A DNA stretch of 64,000 bases from Corynebacterium rhinophilum. Lineage in GTDB: Bacteria > Actinomycetota > Actinomycetes > Mycobacteriales > Mycobacteriaceae. This document shows, one piece after another, positions 8,409-17,199 of the stretch. The notes beneath the pieces are model-generated. The model saw only the letters and a program-made list of their open reading frames with translations. It searched no databases and was not told the origin of the DNA. How positions within the stretch are numbered: the first letter of the stretch is position 1; each line of letters begins with the position of its first letter. Location of the stretch: NCBI RefSeq assembly GCF_030227225.1, contig NZ_JASPHQ010000015.1, forward strand, positions 1-64,000. The letters run 5' to 3'. A program made the position numbers and the translations under genes.

Positions 8409-9605
8409 ATGTCTAACTCAAATGCCAGGTACTTCATCTGGTCCAATGGCCTGCAAAATTTAGGCGACCAGATCGTTGCCTCCAAAACGGTGCTGCCGGC
8501 GCTCTTTAATGCGGCAGGCGTCCCCGCCTTCTTCACCGGCTTGCTTACCCCTATCCGGGAATCTGGCTCCATGCTGCCGCAGGCCGCTCTTACCCCCTGG
8601 GTGACCACTCACCGCGCCCGCAAGCGCTTGTGGATGATCGGCTCGACCGGCCAAGCTCTCTCCGCCGCCGTGATTGCCCTTGCAGCTTTCTTTATACGCG
8701 GCGCATGGTTGGGCGTGATCGTACTTCTTGCGTTGGCGGCGCTTTCCCTGTTCCGCGCGTTGTGTTCCATCGCTGGCAAAGACGTCCAAGCGCGCACGAT
8801 TTCCAAGGGCCAGCGCGGTCAAGTCACCGGATCCGCAACGGCCTTGGGCGGCGGGGCCACCCTGCTTGCCGGTGTCAGCTTATTCCTCTTGGGGGATCTC
8901 ACGATCTCTACTATGGGCATCGTTTTATTGGTCGGCGCTTCTACCTGGGCCATTGCCACGTGGGTATTTTCGCACGTGGAAGAGCCGGTGCCGGAGGGGG
9001 AACAAGAGGGCATCGATAAGAGCTGGTGGTCAGATACGTGGAAGCTTTTCACTGACGATGCCCAGTTCCGCAACTTCGTCATCGTTCGCGCACTACTGCT
9101 GGTCTCGGCGCTTTCTACCGCTTTTATCGTGCTGCTGCACGATGACCTATCTGGTGTCTTCGGCTTCGTGATTGCCTCTGGTTTGGCCTCACTTATCGGT
9201 GGGCGAGTTTCTGGCGTATTTTCGGATAAATCCTCCAAAAACACCATGGCTGCTGGTGCTGCCGCCTCCTCCGTTATCATCCTGCTCATCGTGGCTAGTT
9301 CCCACTGGGCCCCAGACGCTATGAATGCTTGGGTCATGCCGCTCGGCTTCTTTGCCGTCAATCTCGCGCATACGTCTGTTCGCGTGGCGCGAAAGACCTA
9401 CGTAGTGGATATGGCCGGTGGGGATAAAAGGACGCAGTACGTGGGTGCGGCTAACACCATGATGGGCATTATTTTGCTCATCGTGGGTGGTATTTCTTCC
9501 GTTATCGCTCTCGCGGGGCCAGAGGCAGCGTTGATTTTCTTGGCGCTCGTCGGCTTTATTGGAGTGTGGCGCGCGGGCAGCCTTAAGGAGGTTTCTCGCA
9601 CATAG
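8409..9605 (+). CDS. MFS-type membrane transporter
   Basis: 398 residues with about twelve hydrophobic segments split into two halves. A central charged loop (VEEPVPEGEQEGIDKSWW) separates six from six, as in the major facilitator superfamily. The second half begins DAQFRNFVIVRALLL. Basic loops such as RARKRLW and ARTISKGQRG fit cytoplasmic positions. No substrate-specific motif is recognised. It is followed by glmU with a 63-base gap. Confidence 0.7.
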   Translation: MSNSNARYFIWSNGLQNLGDQIVASKTVLPALFNAAGVPAFFTGLLTPIRESGSMLPQAALTPWVTTHRARKRLWMIGSTGQALSAAVIALAAFFIRGAWLGVIVLLALAALSLFRALCSIAGKDVQARTISKGQRGQVTGSATALGGGATLLAGVSLFLLGDLTISTMGIVLLVGASTWAIATWVFSHVEEPVPEGEQEGIDKSWWSDTWKLFTDDAQFRNFVIVRALLLVSALSTAFIVLLHDDLSGVFGFVIASGLASLIGGRVSGVFSDKSSKNTMAAGAAASSVIILLIVASSHWAPDAMNAWVMPLGFFAVNLAHTSVRVARKTYVVDMAGGDKRTQYVGAANTMMGIILLIVGGISSVIALAGPEAALIFLALVGFIGVWRAGSLKEVSRT

Positions 9606-9668
9606 TTTAAATATGGACTATAAGATAAAGCCCGAAGAACTAATCAAACTCAACCCCCAGGAGTTTTG

Positions 9669-11120
9669 TTGACCGTGGAAGCAACTACCCCAAGTGCCGT
9701 CGTCGTCCTTGCGGCGGGCGCCGGCACGCGCATGAAATCCACAAAGCAAAAGACTTTGCACGAAATTGGCGGTCGCACGCTGCTTGGACACGCGCTGCAC
9801 GCCGCGGCGGGTATTAACCCGGATCACCTCGTAACCGTCGTGGGCCACCAGCGCGATCAGGTCTCACCCGTCGTGGAAAAAATTGCGAATGAGCTGGACC
9901 GCGAGGTCGTGCAGGCCGTGCAGGAAGAACAGCGCGGTACCGGCCATGCCGTGTCCTGCGGGATTTCCCCAATTTCTGATTTCGAAGGCACCATCATCGT
10001 CACCAACGGTGACGTGCCGCTTTTGACCCCAGAAACCATCGAGGGGTTGCGCGATACCCATACCGCTCAAGGCAATGCGGTCACGGTATTATCCATGCGC
10101 CTTGCAGATGCCACCGGTTATGGCCGCATCATTCGCGACACAGACGGGTCTGTGTCCGCCATCGTGGAGCACAAGGATGCCACCGAAGAACAGCGCCTGG
10201 TTAATGAGGTCAACTCCGGTGTTTTCGCTTTCGATGCGGCAGCATTGCGCGATGCCCTAACCAAGCTTGATACCAATAATGCGCAGGGCGAGCTCTACAT
10301 TACCGATGTCCTCGAAATCGCCCGCACCGCCGGACATGGCGTGGGAGCTCACGTCGCCGGGGATCCGCAGGAACTCGCCGGGGTCAATGACCGCGTGCAG
10401 CTGGCCGCCGCCGGCCGCGAGCTCAATCGCCGCATGGTGGAAAAAGCCATGCGCGGCGGCGCCACCATCATCGATCCGGAAACCACCTGGATTGGTGTCA
10501 ATGTCACCATCGGCACCGATGTCACCATCCACCCCGGCACCCAGCTGTGGGGTGCAACGAGCATCGCCGATAATGCCGAGGTCGGACCGGATTCCACGTT
10601 GACGAATATGCAGATTGGTACCGGCGCATCCGTGGTCCGCACGCACGGCAGCGATTCCGTCATCGGCGTCAACGCCAAGATCGGGCCTTTTACCTTTATT
10701 CGCCCGAATACCATCGTGGGCGAAGACGGCAAGCTCGGCGGCTTCGTCGAGGCGAAGAATGCCGAGCTCGGCCGCGGTACCAAGGTGCCGCACCTTACCT
10801 ATATTGGTGATGCCACCGTGGGCGAGGAATCCAATATCGGTGCGTCCTCCGTTTTCGTCAATTACGACGGTGTGAACAAGCACCACACCACCATTGGCAG
10901 CCACGTGCGCACCGGCTCAGATACGATGTTTATCGCTCCAGTCAATGTCGGTGATGGCGCGTACTCCGGTGCGGGTACAGTAATTAAAGACGATGTTCCC
11001 GCGGGAGCACTCGTAGTCTCCGGTGGCAAACAGCGCAATATCGAAGGCTGGGTTGAAAAGAAGCGTCCGGGCACCCCAGCGGCAGAAGCCGCAGCCCGTG
11101 CACAGGACAACGAAAAGTAA
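9669..11120 (+). CDS. glmU: Bifunctional N-acetylglucosamine-1-phosphate uridyltransferase / glucosamine-1-phosphate acetyltransferase
   Basis: Makes UDP-GlcNAc, the precursor of peptidoglycan, by acetylating glucosamine-1-phosphate and transferring UMP. The N-terminal pyrophosphorylase domain shows the nucleotide loop LAAGAGTRMKS (residues 13-23) with the conserved Lys further on, the GTGHAV motif and TNGDVPLL. The C-terminal half (from about residue 255) is a left-handed beta helix of hexapeptide repeats with the acetyltransferase active site (HLTYIGD, NYDGVNKH). The length (483) is normal. Among TTG 9666, TTG 9669 and GTG 9675, I take 9669 because AGGAG (9659-9663) is then five bases away. 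The gene is followed 16 bases later by prs, the usual corynebacterial pairing. Confidence 0.95.
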   Translation: MTVEATTPSAVVVLAAGAGTRMKSTKQKTLHEIGGRTLLGHALHAAAGINPDHLVTVVGHQRDQVSPVVEKIANELDREVVQAVQEEQRGTGHAVSCGISPISDFEGTIIVTNGDVPLLTPETIEGLRDTHTAQGNAVTVLSMRLADATGYGRIIRDTDGSVSAIVEHKDATEEQRLVNEVNSGVFAFDAAALRDALTKLDTNNAQGELYITDVLEIARTAGHGVGAHVAGDPQELAGVNDRVQLAAAGRELNRRMVEKAMRGGATIIDPETTWIGVNVTIGTDVTIHPGTQLWGATSIADNAEVGPDSTLTNMQIGTGASVVRTHGSDSVIGVNAKIGPFTFIRPNTIVGEDGKLGGFVEAKNAELGRGTKVPHLTYIGDATVGEESNIGASSVFVNYDGVNKHHTTIGSHVRTGSDTMFIAPVNVGDGAYSGAGTVIKDDVPAGALVVSGGKQRNIEGWVEKKRPGTPAAEAAARAQDNEK

Positions 11121-11136
11121 AGGGGCATATTCTCCT

Positions 11137-12111
11137 ATGACTGGCAAAGTAACTGGTAGTAGCAAGAACATGAAGCTCTTTTCTGGGCGCGCACACCCAG
11201 AATTGGCAGAGGCAGTGGCAAAGGAACTCAACACCGATCTGGTTCCTACCACCGCCCGGGACTTCGCCAATGGCGAAATCTTCATCCGCTTCGAAGAGTC
11301 CGTGCGCGGCGCTGACTGCTTCGTTATGCAATCGCATTCCCAACCGCTCAATAAGTGGTTGATGGAACAGCTCATCATGATCGATGCACTAAAGCGTGGT
11401 TCCGCCAAGCGCATCACCGCAATTTTGCCGTTCTACCCATATGCGCGTCAGGATAAAAAGCACTTGGGCCGCGAGCCCATCTCCGCCCGCTTGGTCGCAG
11501 ACCTCCTGCAGGCAGCCGGCGCGGACCGTATCGTCTCGGTAGACCTGCACACGGACCAGATTCAAGGCTTCTTCGACGGCCCGGTGGACCACATGCACGC
11601 CCAGCCCATCTTGACCGACTACATCAAGTCCAAGTACGCCACCGATAACATCGCCGTAGTCTCCCCCGATGCCGGCCGCGTGAAGGTCGCCGAAAAGTGG
11701 GCCCACGACCTGGGCGATGCCCCGCTGGCCTTCGTCCACAAGACCCGTTCCAATACCGAGGCCAATAAGACGGTCTCCAACCGCGTGGTGGGTGAAGTTG
11801 AGGGCAAGGACTGCGTGCTTCTCGATGACATGATTGACACCGGCGGCACCATCGCCGGCGCCGTGCGCGTACTCAAGGAAGCGGGTGCAAAGAAGGTCAT
11901 CATCGCCTGCACCCACGGCGTCTTCTCCGACCCTGCCCGCGAGCGCCTCTCCGAGTGCGGTGCCGAGGAAGTCATCACCACCGATACCCTTCCGCAGTCC
12001 ACCGAAGGCTGGTCCAACCTCAAGGTCCTGTCCATTGCCCCACTGCTGGCTCGGACCATCCATGAGATCTTCGAAAACGGTTCCGTGACTACCCTTTTCG
12101 ACCGCGCATAA
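11137..12111 (+). CDS. prs: Ribose-phosphate pyrophosphokinase (PRPP synthetase)
   Basis: Transfers pyrophosphate from ATP to ribose-5-phosphate, giving PRPP for nucleotide, His and Trp synthesis and, in corynebacteria, cell-wall arabinan precursors. 324 residues. ATG 11137 is set by AGGGG about 11 bases upstream. Visible motifs: SGRAHPELA at the N-terminus, the ATP loop PFYPYARQDKK, the metal site VSVDLHTDQIQGFF, and the PRPP-binding loop CVLLDDMIDTGGT. Full length. Ends at a strong hairpin (12138-12185). Confidence 0.95.
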   Translation: MTGKVTGSSKNMKLFSGRAHPELAEAVAKELNTDLVPTTARDFANGEIFIRFEESVRGADCFVMQSHSQPLNKWLMEQLIMIDALKRGSAKRITAILPFYPYARQDKKHLGREPISARLVADLLQAAGADRIVSVDLHTDQIQGFFDGPVDHMHAQPILTDYIKSKYATDNIAVVSPDAGRVKVAEKWAHDLGDAPLAFVHKTRSNTEANKTVSNRVVGEVEGKDCVLLDDMIDTGGTIAGAVRVLKEAGAKKVIIACTHGVFSDPARERLSECGAEEVITTDTLPQSTEGWSNLKVLSIAPLLARTIHEIFENGSVTTLFDRA

Positions 12112-12137
12112 GCGTTTCGCCGGTCGCACTACAACTC

Positions 12138-12185
12138 ACACCCCGCCCTTCGCGCTCACCGTGAACGGCGGGGTGTCGGTGTTTT
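12138..12185 (+). terminator. Terminator after prs
   Basis: The arms ACACCCCGCC (12138-12147) and GGCGGGGTGT (12167-12176) pair over 10 bp, followed after a few bases by GTGTTTT. The loop of about 19 bases contains one copy of the CTTCGCGCTCACCG repeat. Confidence 0.65.
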
Positions 12186-12330
12186 CCATCCCCGTGAGCG
12201 CCAAAGGCGTCGCAGGTACACGCAAGCACTACCGCACTACCGCCTGCCGTTCGCCCCACTCCTCCCTTCGCGCTCACCGCGTAACCCGAGCTACAGACAT
12301 ACGCGCTACCGGTGAGCGCGAAGGGCGTAA
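12146..12330. repeat. Cluster of short inverted repeats (CTTCGCGCTCACCG type)
   Basis: The core CCCTTCGCGCTCACCG occurs near 12146 and 12272 on the plus strand. The same core occurs inverted (CGGTGAGCGCGAAGGG) near 12312, and a diverged inverted copy (CGTGAGCGCCAAAGGCG) near 12194. The spacing lets the copies fold pairwise into hairpins. It looks like a small intergenic palindromic repeat family, but only one locus is visible here. Confidence 0.55.
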
Positions 12331-12370
12331 TCAGAGGAGAGGGCGCGAAGGAAGATTAACGGGGTGAGTT

Positions 12371-12400
12371 TTGGTTTCATCGGCCGAAAGATGCTAATCT
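12371..12400 (+). promoter_or_regulatory. Putative rplY promoter
   Basis: A -35 TTGGTT (12371-12376) and a -10 TAATCT (12395-12400) with an 18-base spacer. Transcription from here would give a 5' leader of about 175 bases before the ATG at 12582. Confidence 0.5.
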
Positions 12401-12483
12401 AACTCAGTCTCGGCGAGGGCGACTCAAAAATTGGGAAGCCGTTATCGACGCGATTGAAGTTAGAGCATGTTGCTTTTATTGAC

Positions 12484-12533
12484 GCCTGCGATGACTCGTC
12501 CAAGACGTTCATCGGCAGGCTTTCGTCGTTTTT
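12484..12533 (+). promoter_or_regulatory. Terminator-like hairpin in the rplY leader (candidate attenuator)
   Basis: GCCTGCGATGA pairs with TCATCGGCAGGC (one bulge) across a loop of about 14 bases, and TTTCGTCGTTTTT follows. It lies in the leader about 50 bases before rplY, where a stem plus T-run could act as a conditional terminator. The mechanism is inferred from shape and position only. Confidence 0.45.
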
Positions 12534-12581
12534 ATACCTTCGATAGCCTCGCCGCACTACACCGACAAAGGAGATTGCATC

Positions 12582-13247
12582 ATGGCAGAGCGCCCAATTA
12601 TTAAAGCAGAACCACGTACCGTCTTTGGCAAGGGCTACGCCCGCCGCCTGCGCCGCGACTGGAAGGTTCCCGGCGTAATCTACGGTAGCGACCAGGAGCC
12701 CGTACACTTCGCAGTGCCACTGCTGGACATCCAGTCCCTCGTTCGCAACAACGGTGTCAACGCCGTTCTGGAGCTTGAGCTTGAGGGCGAGCAGTACCTG
12801 ACCATGGTCAAGAACGTTGACCAGAACGTGCTCACCATGGACATCGACCACGTTGACTTGCTGCTGATTAAGCGCGGCGAGAAGGTCGAGGTTGAGGTTC
12901 CGATTACCCTGACCGGCGAGTCCGCACCGGGCACCATGCACATTCAGGATGCAGACGTCCTCATGGTTGAGGCTGACGTACTAAGCATTCCGGAAGAGAT
13001 CGAGCTGTCCATCGAGGGCCTCGAGGACGGCGAGGTCATCACCGCCGCCGACATCACCATGCCGGAAGGCACCACCCTGGTGGCAGACCCAGAGACCGTT
13101 ATCCTCTCCATCTCCCTGCCTGAGGTTGACGAGGAGCTCGAAGAGGCCGCTGAGGCTGCTGAGGAAGGCGGCGCCGACGCTGGTGCCGACTCCGTCGACG
13201 AAGAGGCCGAAGGCGAGTCCTCCGAGTCCGACGACTCCGAGGAGTAA
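12582..13247 (+). CDS. rplY: 50S ribosomal protein L25 / general stress protein Ctc
   Basis: 221 residues, the long Ctc form. The N-terminal 95 residues are the 5S rRNA-binding L25 domain (RTVFGKGYARRLRR, VPGVIYG, then VLTMDIDHVDLL). The middle is the Ctc/TL5 beta domain (VEVPITLTGES, ADITMPEGTTLVADPETV). The last 45 residues are an acidic Glu/Ala/Asp/Ser tail, common in actinobacterial L25. AAAGGAG lies 10 bases before ATG 12582. It precedes pth, as in other corynebacteria. Confidence 0.95.
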   Translation: MAERPIIKAEPRTVFGKGYARRLRRDWKVPGVIYGSDQEPVHFAVPLLDIQSLVRNNGVNAVLELELEGEQYLTMVKNVDQNVLTMDIDHVDLLLIKRGEKVEVEVPITLTGESAPGTMHIQDADVLMVEADVLSIPEEIELSIEGLEDGEVITAADITMPEGTTLVADPETVILSISLPEVDEELEEAAEAAEEGGADAGADSVDEEAEGESSESDDSEE

Positions 13248-13267
13248 TTTCCCACTCCCCCAAACGC

Positions 13268-13312
13268 ATATCGCCGTGAGCAGCAATGCTCACGGCGATA
13301 TCGCAGTTTTAT
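13268..13312 (+). terminator. Strong terminator after rplY
   Basis: A perfect 15-bp stem (ATATCGCCGTGAGCA with its complement, 13268-13282 and 13287-13301) with a GCAA tetraloop, followed by CGCAGTTTTAT. It may also serve the convergent small gene at 13321-13476. Confidence 0.85.
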
Positions 13313-13320
13313 AGATGGTT

Positions 13321-13476
13321 TTATAAATCTTGTCCGGCAAGTTCACGAATTCTAGGCGTGATTTCGATCTTGCCCTTGCCTTCCTTAGCGCGCTTGATAA
13401 TGAGCCGCGCAGCAGCAACTTTGCCACTAGGAACATTTTCGGTTTCGCGATCAACTTCAGGTGATTTTTCGGGCAT
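13321..13476 (-). CDS. Small conserved-looking protein (51 residues)
   Basis: ATG 13476 on the minus strand is preceded by a near-perfect AAGGAGG seven bases upstream, so translation is likely strong. The protein is soluble and basic in its second half (AAARLIIKRAKEGKGKIEIT, ending in IRELAGQDL). No family recognised. It is convergent with rplY and shares its terminator region, and diverges from pth at 13631. Confidence 0.65.
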   Translation of the reverse strand: MPEKSPEVDRETENVPSGKVAAARLIIKRAKEGKGKIEITPRIRELAGQDL

Positions 13477-13630
13477 GGGGCGCACCTCCTTAATCACTAC
13501 GATACTTCCCCAAGTCCACCGCTGTAAGAGGTATTTTTAGCACCCAAGCAGCAGTGATACTCGGCGGCATATTCTATGGAGCATAGACTTGTATTTCCAA
13601 TAGAATTTCAATCTATGCGACAATAATGCA

Positions 13631-14164
13631 GTGACTCCACTACTCGTAGTAGGCCTTGGCAATCCTGGCCCGAAATATTCCGGCACGCGGCACAATATCG
13701 GCTTCGACGTTGCCGATGAGCTCGCCGGTGAATTAATGAGCAGCTTTTCGGTGCATAAGAAGACTAATACCGAGGTCGCGGAAGGAATGCTATCCGGACG
13801 CAAGGTAATCTGCGCTAAACCGCGGTCCTTTATGAACATGTCTGGCGGGCCGATCAAGGCACTCGCCCAGTACTTCCATCTGGCACCCGCAGATATTGTG
13901 GTGATGCACGATGAATTAGAACTCGACTTCGGGACCGTGAAATTGCGCCAAGGCGGTGGCGATCACGGGCACAACGGTCTGCGCTCTACTACGAAGTCGC
14001 TCGGTACTAAGGACTATCAGCGCCTTTCTATCGGCATCGGAAGGCCGCCAGGCCGGATGGATCCGGCATCGTTTGTGCTCAAGCCGTGGTCCAAACAAGA
14101 AAAGGTGGAGATCCCCATCCTCTGCGCTGACGCAGTAGCAGAAATAAGGAGTGCGCTAGACTAG
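13631..14164 (+). CDS. pth: Peptidyl-tRNA hydrolase (Pth)
   Basis: Releases peptides from tRNA that dropped off the ribosome. 177 residues. The motifs are complete: GLGNPGPKYSGTRHNIGFD with the catalytic His, KPRSFMNMSGGP, HDELELDFG with the catalytic Asp, and GGGDHGHNGLRS. GTG 13631 has no ribosome site, but a promoter-like stretch (TTGTAT, then TCTATG) lies about 15 bases before it, so a leaderless message is likely. The start of the next gene is only five bases after its stop. It is the first of three pth genes here and closest in sequence to the one at 24108. Confidence 0.9.
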   Translation: MTPLLVVGLGNPGPKYSGTRHNIGFDVADELAGELMSSFSVHKKTNTEVAEGMLSGRKVICAKPRSFMNMSGGPIKALAQYFHLAPADIVVMHDELELDFGTVKLRQGGGDHGHNGLRSTTKSLGTKDYQRLSIGIGRPPGRMDPASFVLKPWSKQEKVEIPILCADAVAEIRSALD

Positions 14165-14169
14165 CTGGC

Positions 14170-15009
14170 ATGAAATTGGCTACTCTTCGCACCGCGTTCG
14201 GCACCTCTGCAATCCGCATTGAAGGCGATAATGTGGGAGTGGAGCTGGACTACGAGGACGTAGGCGCGCTGCTGCGCAGCGAAGATTGGCGCAAGGCCGC
14301 ACAACTATCCGGCGAGCCGATAGTCTTTGAGCAGCATGATTTAGAAGCAGTCGTCCCAACGCCAGGAAAGATCATCTGCGTAGGCCTTAATTACGCCAAG
14401 CATATCCGGGAAATGGGCCGCGACTTTCCCGAGCACCCCACGCTATTTATCAAGTTCGCCGATGCTCTGACTGGCCCCTACGATGACGTCTATATCCCCG
14501 AGTACGCAACCCAGAAGCTGGACTATGAGGGTGAGCTAGCGGTGGTCATCGGCGAGCGCGCGCACCGCGTAACCCGCGCAGACGCATTAGATTACGCGGC
14601 GGGGTATTCCATCATGAATGACTACACCCTGCGCGATTTTCAGCGTCAGACCAGCCAATTCCACGCGGGCAAGTCTTTTTATCGCACCGCAGGCTTTGGG
14701 CCTTGGCTGACCACCCCTGATGAATGGGCGCCGGGCAAAAGCGCGCGACTGACCACCACGGTTAATGGCGAGGTGCGCCAGCAGGACAATACTGATGACC
14801 TCATCTTTTCCATCGCTGAGCTCATCGAATTTTGCTCGCAGCTCTATCCCCTCAACCCCGGTGATGTCATCGTGACCGGTACGCCCGAAGGCGTTGGTTT
14901 TGCCCGCGACCCGCAGCAATTCCTCCAGAACGGCGATACCGTCGCCATAGACGTCGAAGGGCTCGGTCATATTTCTAATACCACTCGCTACGGCGAGCCC
15001 GGCCTCTAA
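14170..15009 (+). CDS. Fumarylacetoacetate hydrolase (FAH) family protein
   Basis: 279 residues. The N-terminal cap is followed by the FAH fold: KIICVGLNYAKHIREMG, then the metal-ligand segment KLDYEGELAVVIG with its two Glu, the Asp of SIMNDYTLRDFQ, and VIVTGTPEGVGF near the C-terminus. Members cleave C-C bonds in acylpyruvates, decarboxylate oxaloacetate or isomerise catechol meta-cleavage products; in corynebacteria such proteins are often acylpyruvate hydrolase or oxaloacetate decarboxylase. The exact substrate cannot be read from sequence. It is transcribed with pth. Confidence 0.85.
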   Translation: MKLATLRTAFGTSAIRIEGDNVGVELDYEDVGALLRSEDWRKAAQLSGEPIVFEQHDLEAVVPTPGKIICVGLNYAKHIREMGRDFPEHPTLFIKFADALTGPYDDVYIPEYATQKLDYEGELAVVIGERAHRVTRADALDYAAGYSIMNDYTLRDFQRQTSQFHAGKSFYRTAGFGPWLTTPDEWAPGKSARLTTTVNGEVRQQDNTDDLIFSIAELIEFCSQLYPLNPGDVIVTGTPEGVGFARDPQQFLQNGDTVAIDVEGLGHISNTTRYGEPGL

Positions 15010-15109
15010 GCCTGCTGCACATACCCCGCACAAGCTGTGGTTGGGTTCTCACTCCAACGAGGGCACACCAGTTTTCTAGATAGGGCCACCAAGCCGTTAA
15101 GCTGGAAGA

Positions 15110-15985
15110 ATGAGCACCAAAAGCAGCAAATCCCCTAAGAAGCTGAATAAGAAGGCCTACGAAAAAGAGCTCGAGCGGTTGCAAGCAGAGCTCGTTGATA
15201 TGCAGCAGTGGGTCGTTGAAACCGGCGCCCGCGTGGTCATCATCATGGAAGGCCGCGACGCCGCCGGCAAGGGTTCTGCCATCAAGCGCATCACGCAGTA
15301 TCTCAACCCCCGCACCTGCCGGATCGAGGCTCTTCCGGCCCCGAACTCGCGCGAACAGGGCCAGTGGTATTTCCAGCGCTACGTGGAAAAGCTGCCGACC
15401 AAGGGCGAAATCGTCATCTTTGACCGCTCTTGGTACAACCGCGCCGGCGTTGAGCGCGTCATGGGCTTTTGCACCGACCAAGAATACGTCCGCTTCTTGC
15501 ACCAGGCTCCCACCTTTGAGCAGATGCTTGTGGAAGACGGCATCATCCTGCGCAAGTACTGGTTCTCTGTCTCTGATGAAGAGCAGATTAAGCGCTTTGA
15601 ATCCCGCCGCAATGATCCGCTGCGCCGCTGGAAGCTCTCCCCCATGGATCTCCAATCCATTACCCGCTGGGAAGACTATTCCCGCGCCAAGGATGCCATG
15701 TTCATCCACACCGATACCCCGACCGCGCCGTGGTACACCGTGGAGTCTGAGGATAAAAAGCGCTCGCGCATCAACGTCATTTCGCACCTGCTCAATACCA
15801 TCCCTTACGAAAAGATCGAGCGCGAGCTGCCGGAAATCCCACACCGTCCCGATTCCGATGGCAAGACCTACGAGCGCCCAGACCGCGAAGAGTTCCGCTA
15901 TGTGCCGGATGTAGCCGCCAAGCTAGAGGACTCGTCTAAAAAGAAGGGTAAGAAGAAAAGCAAGAAGAAGGACAAAAAGAAGTAG
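15110..15985 (+). CDS. ppk2: Polyphosphate kinase 2 family protein
   Basis: 291 residues. The Walker A motif IMEGRDAAGKGSAIKR (about residues 45-60) and Walker B FDRSWYNRAGVERVMGF are the PPK2 core, with the lid region (KYWFSVSDEEQIKRF, RRNDPLRRWKLSPMD). One-domain PPK2 enzymes move phosphate between polyphosphate and nucleoside diphosphates; C. glutamicum uses two such enzymes to make polyphosphate from GTP. The C-terminal 20 residues are almost all Lys (KKKGKKKSKKKDKKK), plausibly a polyphosphate-binding tail. A run of ten C follows directly after the stop. Confidence 0.9.
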   Translation: MSTKSSKSPKKLNKKAYEKELERLQAELVDMQQWVVETGARVVIIMEGRDAAGKGSAIKRITQYLNPRTCRIEALPAPNSREQGQWYFQRYVEKLPTKGEIVIFDRSWYNRAGVERVMGFCTDQEYVRFLHQAPTFEQMLVEDGIILRKYWFSVSDEEQIKRFESRRNDPLRRWKLSPMDLQSITRWEDYSRAKDAMFIHTDTPTAPWYTVESEDKKRSRINVISHLLNTIPYEKIERELPEIPHRPDSDGKTYERPDREEFRYVPDVAAKLEDSSKKKGKKKSKKKDKKK

Positions 15986-16020
15986 TCCCCCCCCCCGAAG
16001 GCGTACTACTATGTCCGACT

Positions 16021-17199
16021 ATGAGCACTGACACCGTCGCCAGAACACGCTTGGGGGATAAAATCCTCACCGCGGTGGCAGCGCTCATCGCGGTGTTTTA
16101 TCTCATTAGTGCATGGGCGAATCCCGGTGCTATCGAACTCATCCAAGCAGCGCTATCGCTTTTATTTTTACCCTTCATCTGGGTCTGGCGTACCAAACCG
16201 GTACTCAGCGCAGCTGGCTTTATCGTCCTCCTTGGTGCGTGGGCCGCGGCGTGGATAAGCCAGCTACCAGCAAACCTCGGGGTCACCCCATGGGCATTGA
16301 CCGCGCCGATGGCCGTCTACGCTACTTCCCGCTACGTGGAACGCCGCTCAATTCCCCGCGCGGTGCTTACCGCTGCGTTTATGGGTTCTCTTATATCGCC
16401 TGCTATGTGGCGCATTGACCCTGAGTCCTTTCTCTTATCTTTCCAGCTAGATCGCCGCTACATTACCTTGCTGGTGGTGCATTGGGCGGTGCTCGGCAGC
16501 GCCTATTTCATCGCCGCACGCTATTTTGATCTGGATAGGCAACGCGAGCGCTTAGCTCAAGAACGGTTCCACCAAGCGCAGGAGGAAGAGCGCTTACTCA
16601 TCGCCCGAGAATTGCACGATGTCTTGGCCCATTCCCTCACCTTGATCAAGGTTCAGGCCAATGCCGGGATTATCGCCGCTCGAATGGATACGACCGCTGC
16701 ACAGGACACCTTGAAGAGTATTCGCGATGGTGCGGATTCCGCGCTGGAGGAAGTGCGCGCCATCGTCACGGCGTTACGCAGTACGGGGCCTACGGCTTTG
16801 GAACCCGCTCAGCAGCTCGAGCATGTACAGGGCATCATCGACGGCTTTCGCACCGCTGGCCTGAAGATTGACGCGAAATTGCCATCCTCCTACGAGGTTT
16901 CCGCGCTGACTCAGCTAGCCCTGGTGCGCATCATTTCTGAAGGGCTGACCAATGCCTTGCGTCATCAAGGCCCCGGCACGCATGTGCAGCTAAAACTTAC
17001 GCTTTCCGATGCCGCACGAGTCACCCTCACCTCCACCGCTACGTCCCCGACTCCCAGTGAAGTATCCGGCAGCGGCGTGGGTTTGGTGGGAGTAAAGGAA
17101 CGCGCCCAAGCGTTGGGCGGAAGCTTAATAAACAGTGGCGATGCCCAGAAATTTACACTGGATGCGGAACTCCCATTACACAAGGACAACCATGCCTAA
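16021..17199 (+). CDS. Sensor histidine kinase (HisKA_3 type)
   Basis: 392 residues. Five or six transmembrane helices fill residues 15-180. The dimerisation/phosphoacceptor motif IARELHDVLAHSLT (His near 201) follows a short coiled coil, and a HATPase_c domain makes up the C-terminus (EGLTNALRHQGPGT as N-box, GSGVGLVGVKERA as G-box). The sensor part is membrane-embedded with little outside the membrane, the intramembrane-sensing type often found beside ABC transporters. Its stop overlaps the response-regulator start by eight bases. Confidence 0.9.
   Translation: MSTDTVARTRLGDKILTAVAALIAVFYLISAWANPGAIELIQAALSLLFLPFIWVWRTKPVLSAAGFIVLLGAWAAAWISQLPANLGVTPWALTAPMAVYATSRYVERRSIPRAVLTAAFMGSLISPAMWRIDPESFLLSFQLDRRYITLLVVHWAVLGSAYFIAARYFDLDRQRERLAQERFHQAQEEERLLIARELHDVLAHSLTLIKVQANAGIIAARMDTTAAQDTLKSIRDGADSALEEVRAIVTALRSTGPTALEPAQQLEHVQGIIDGFRTAGLKIDAKLPSSYEVSALTQLALVRIISEGLTNALRHQGPGTHVQLKLTLSDAARVTLTSTATSPTPSEVSGSGVGLVGVKERAQALGGSLINSGDAQKFTLDAELPLHKDNHA

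Larger units (their letters stand above)
12112..12581. other. Intergenic region between prs and rplY
   Basis: 470 bases without a convincing gene. In order it holds the prs terminator, a cluster of inverted short repeats around CCCTTCGCGCTCACCG, the rplY promoter (12371-12400) and a leader with a terminator-like hairpin (12484-12533). Confidence 0.6.

Noticed and set aside
12161..12367. 68-codon ORF in the prs-rplY gap
   Set aside because: It reads through the inverted repeats, has no ribosome site, and its composition follows the repeats.
15987..15996. Run of ten C between ppk2 and the histidine kinase, as a possible phase-variation tract
   Set aside because: It lies outside both coding regions and not between recognisable -10 and -35 boxes, so length changes would have no obvious effect. 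Worth a check only if reads disagree in length.
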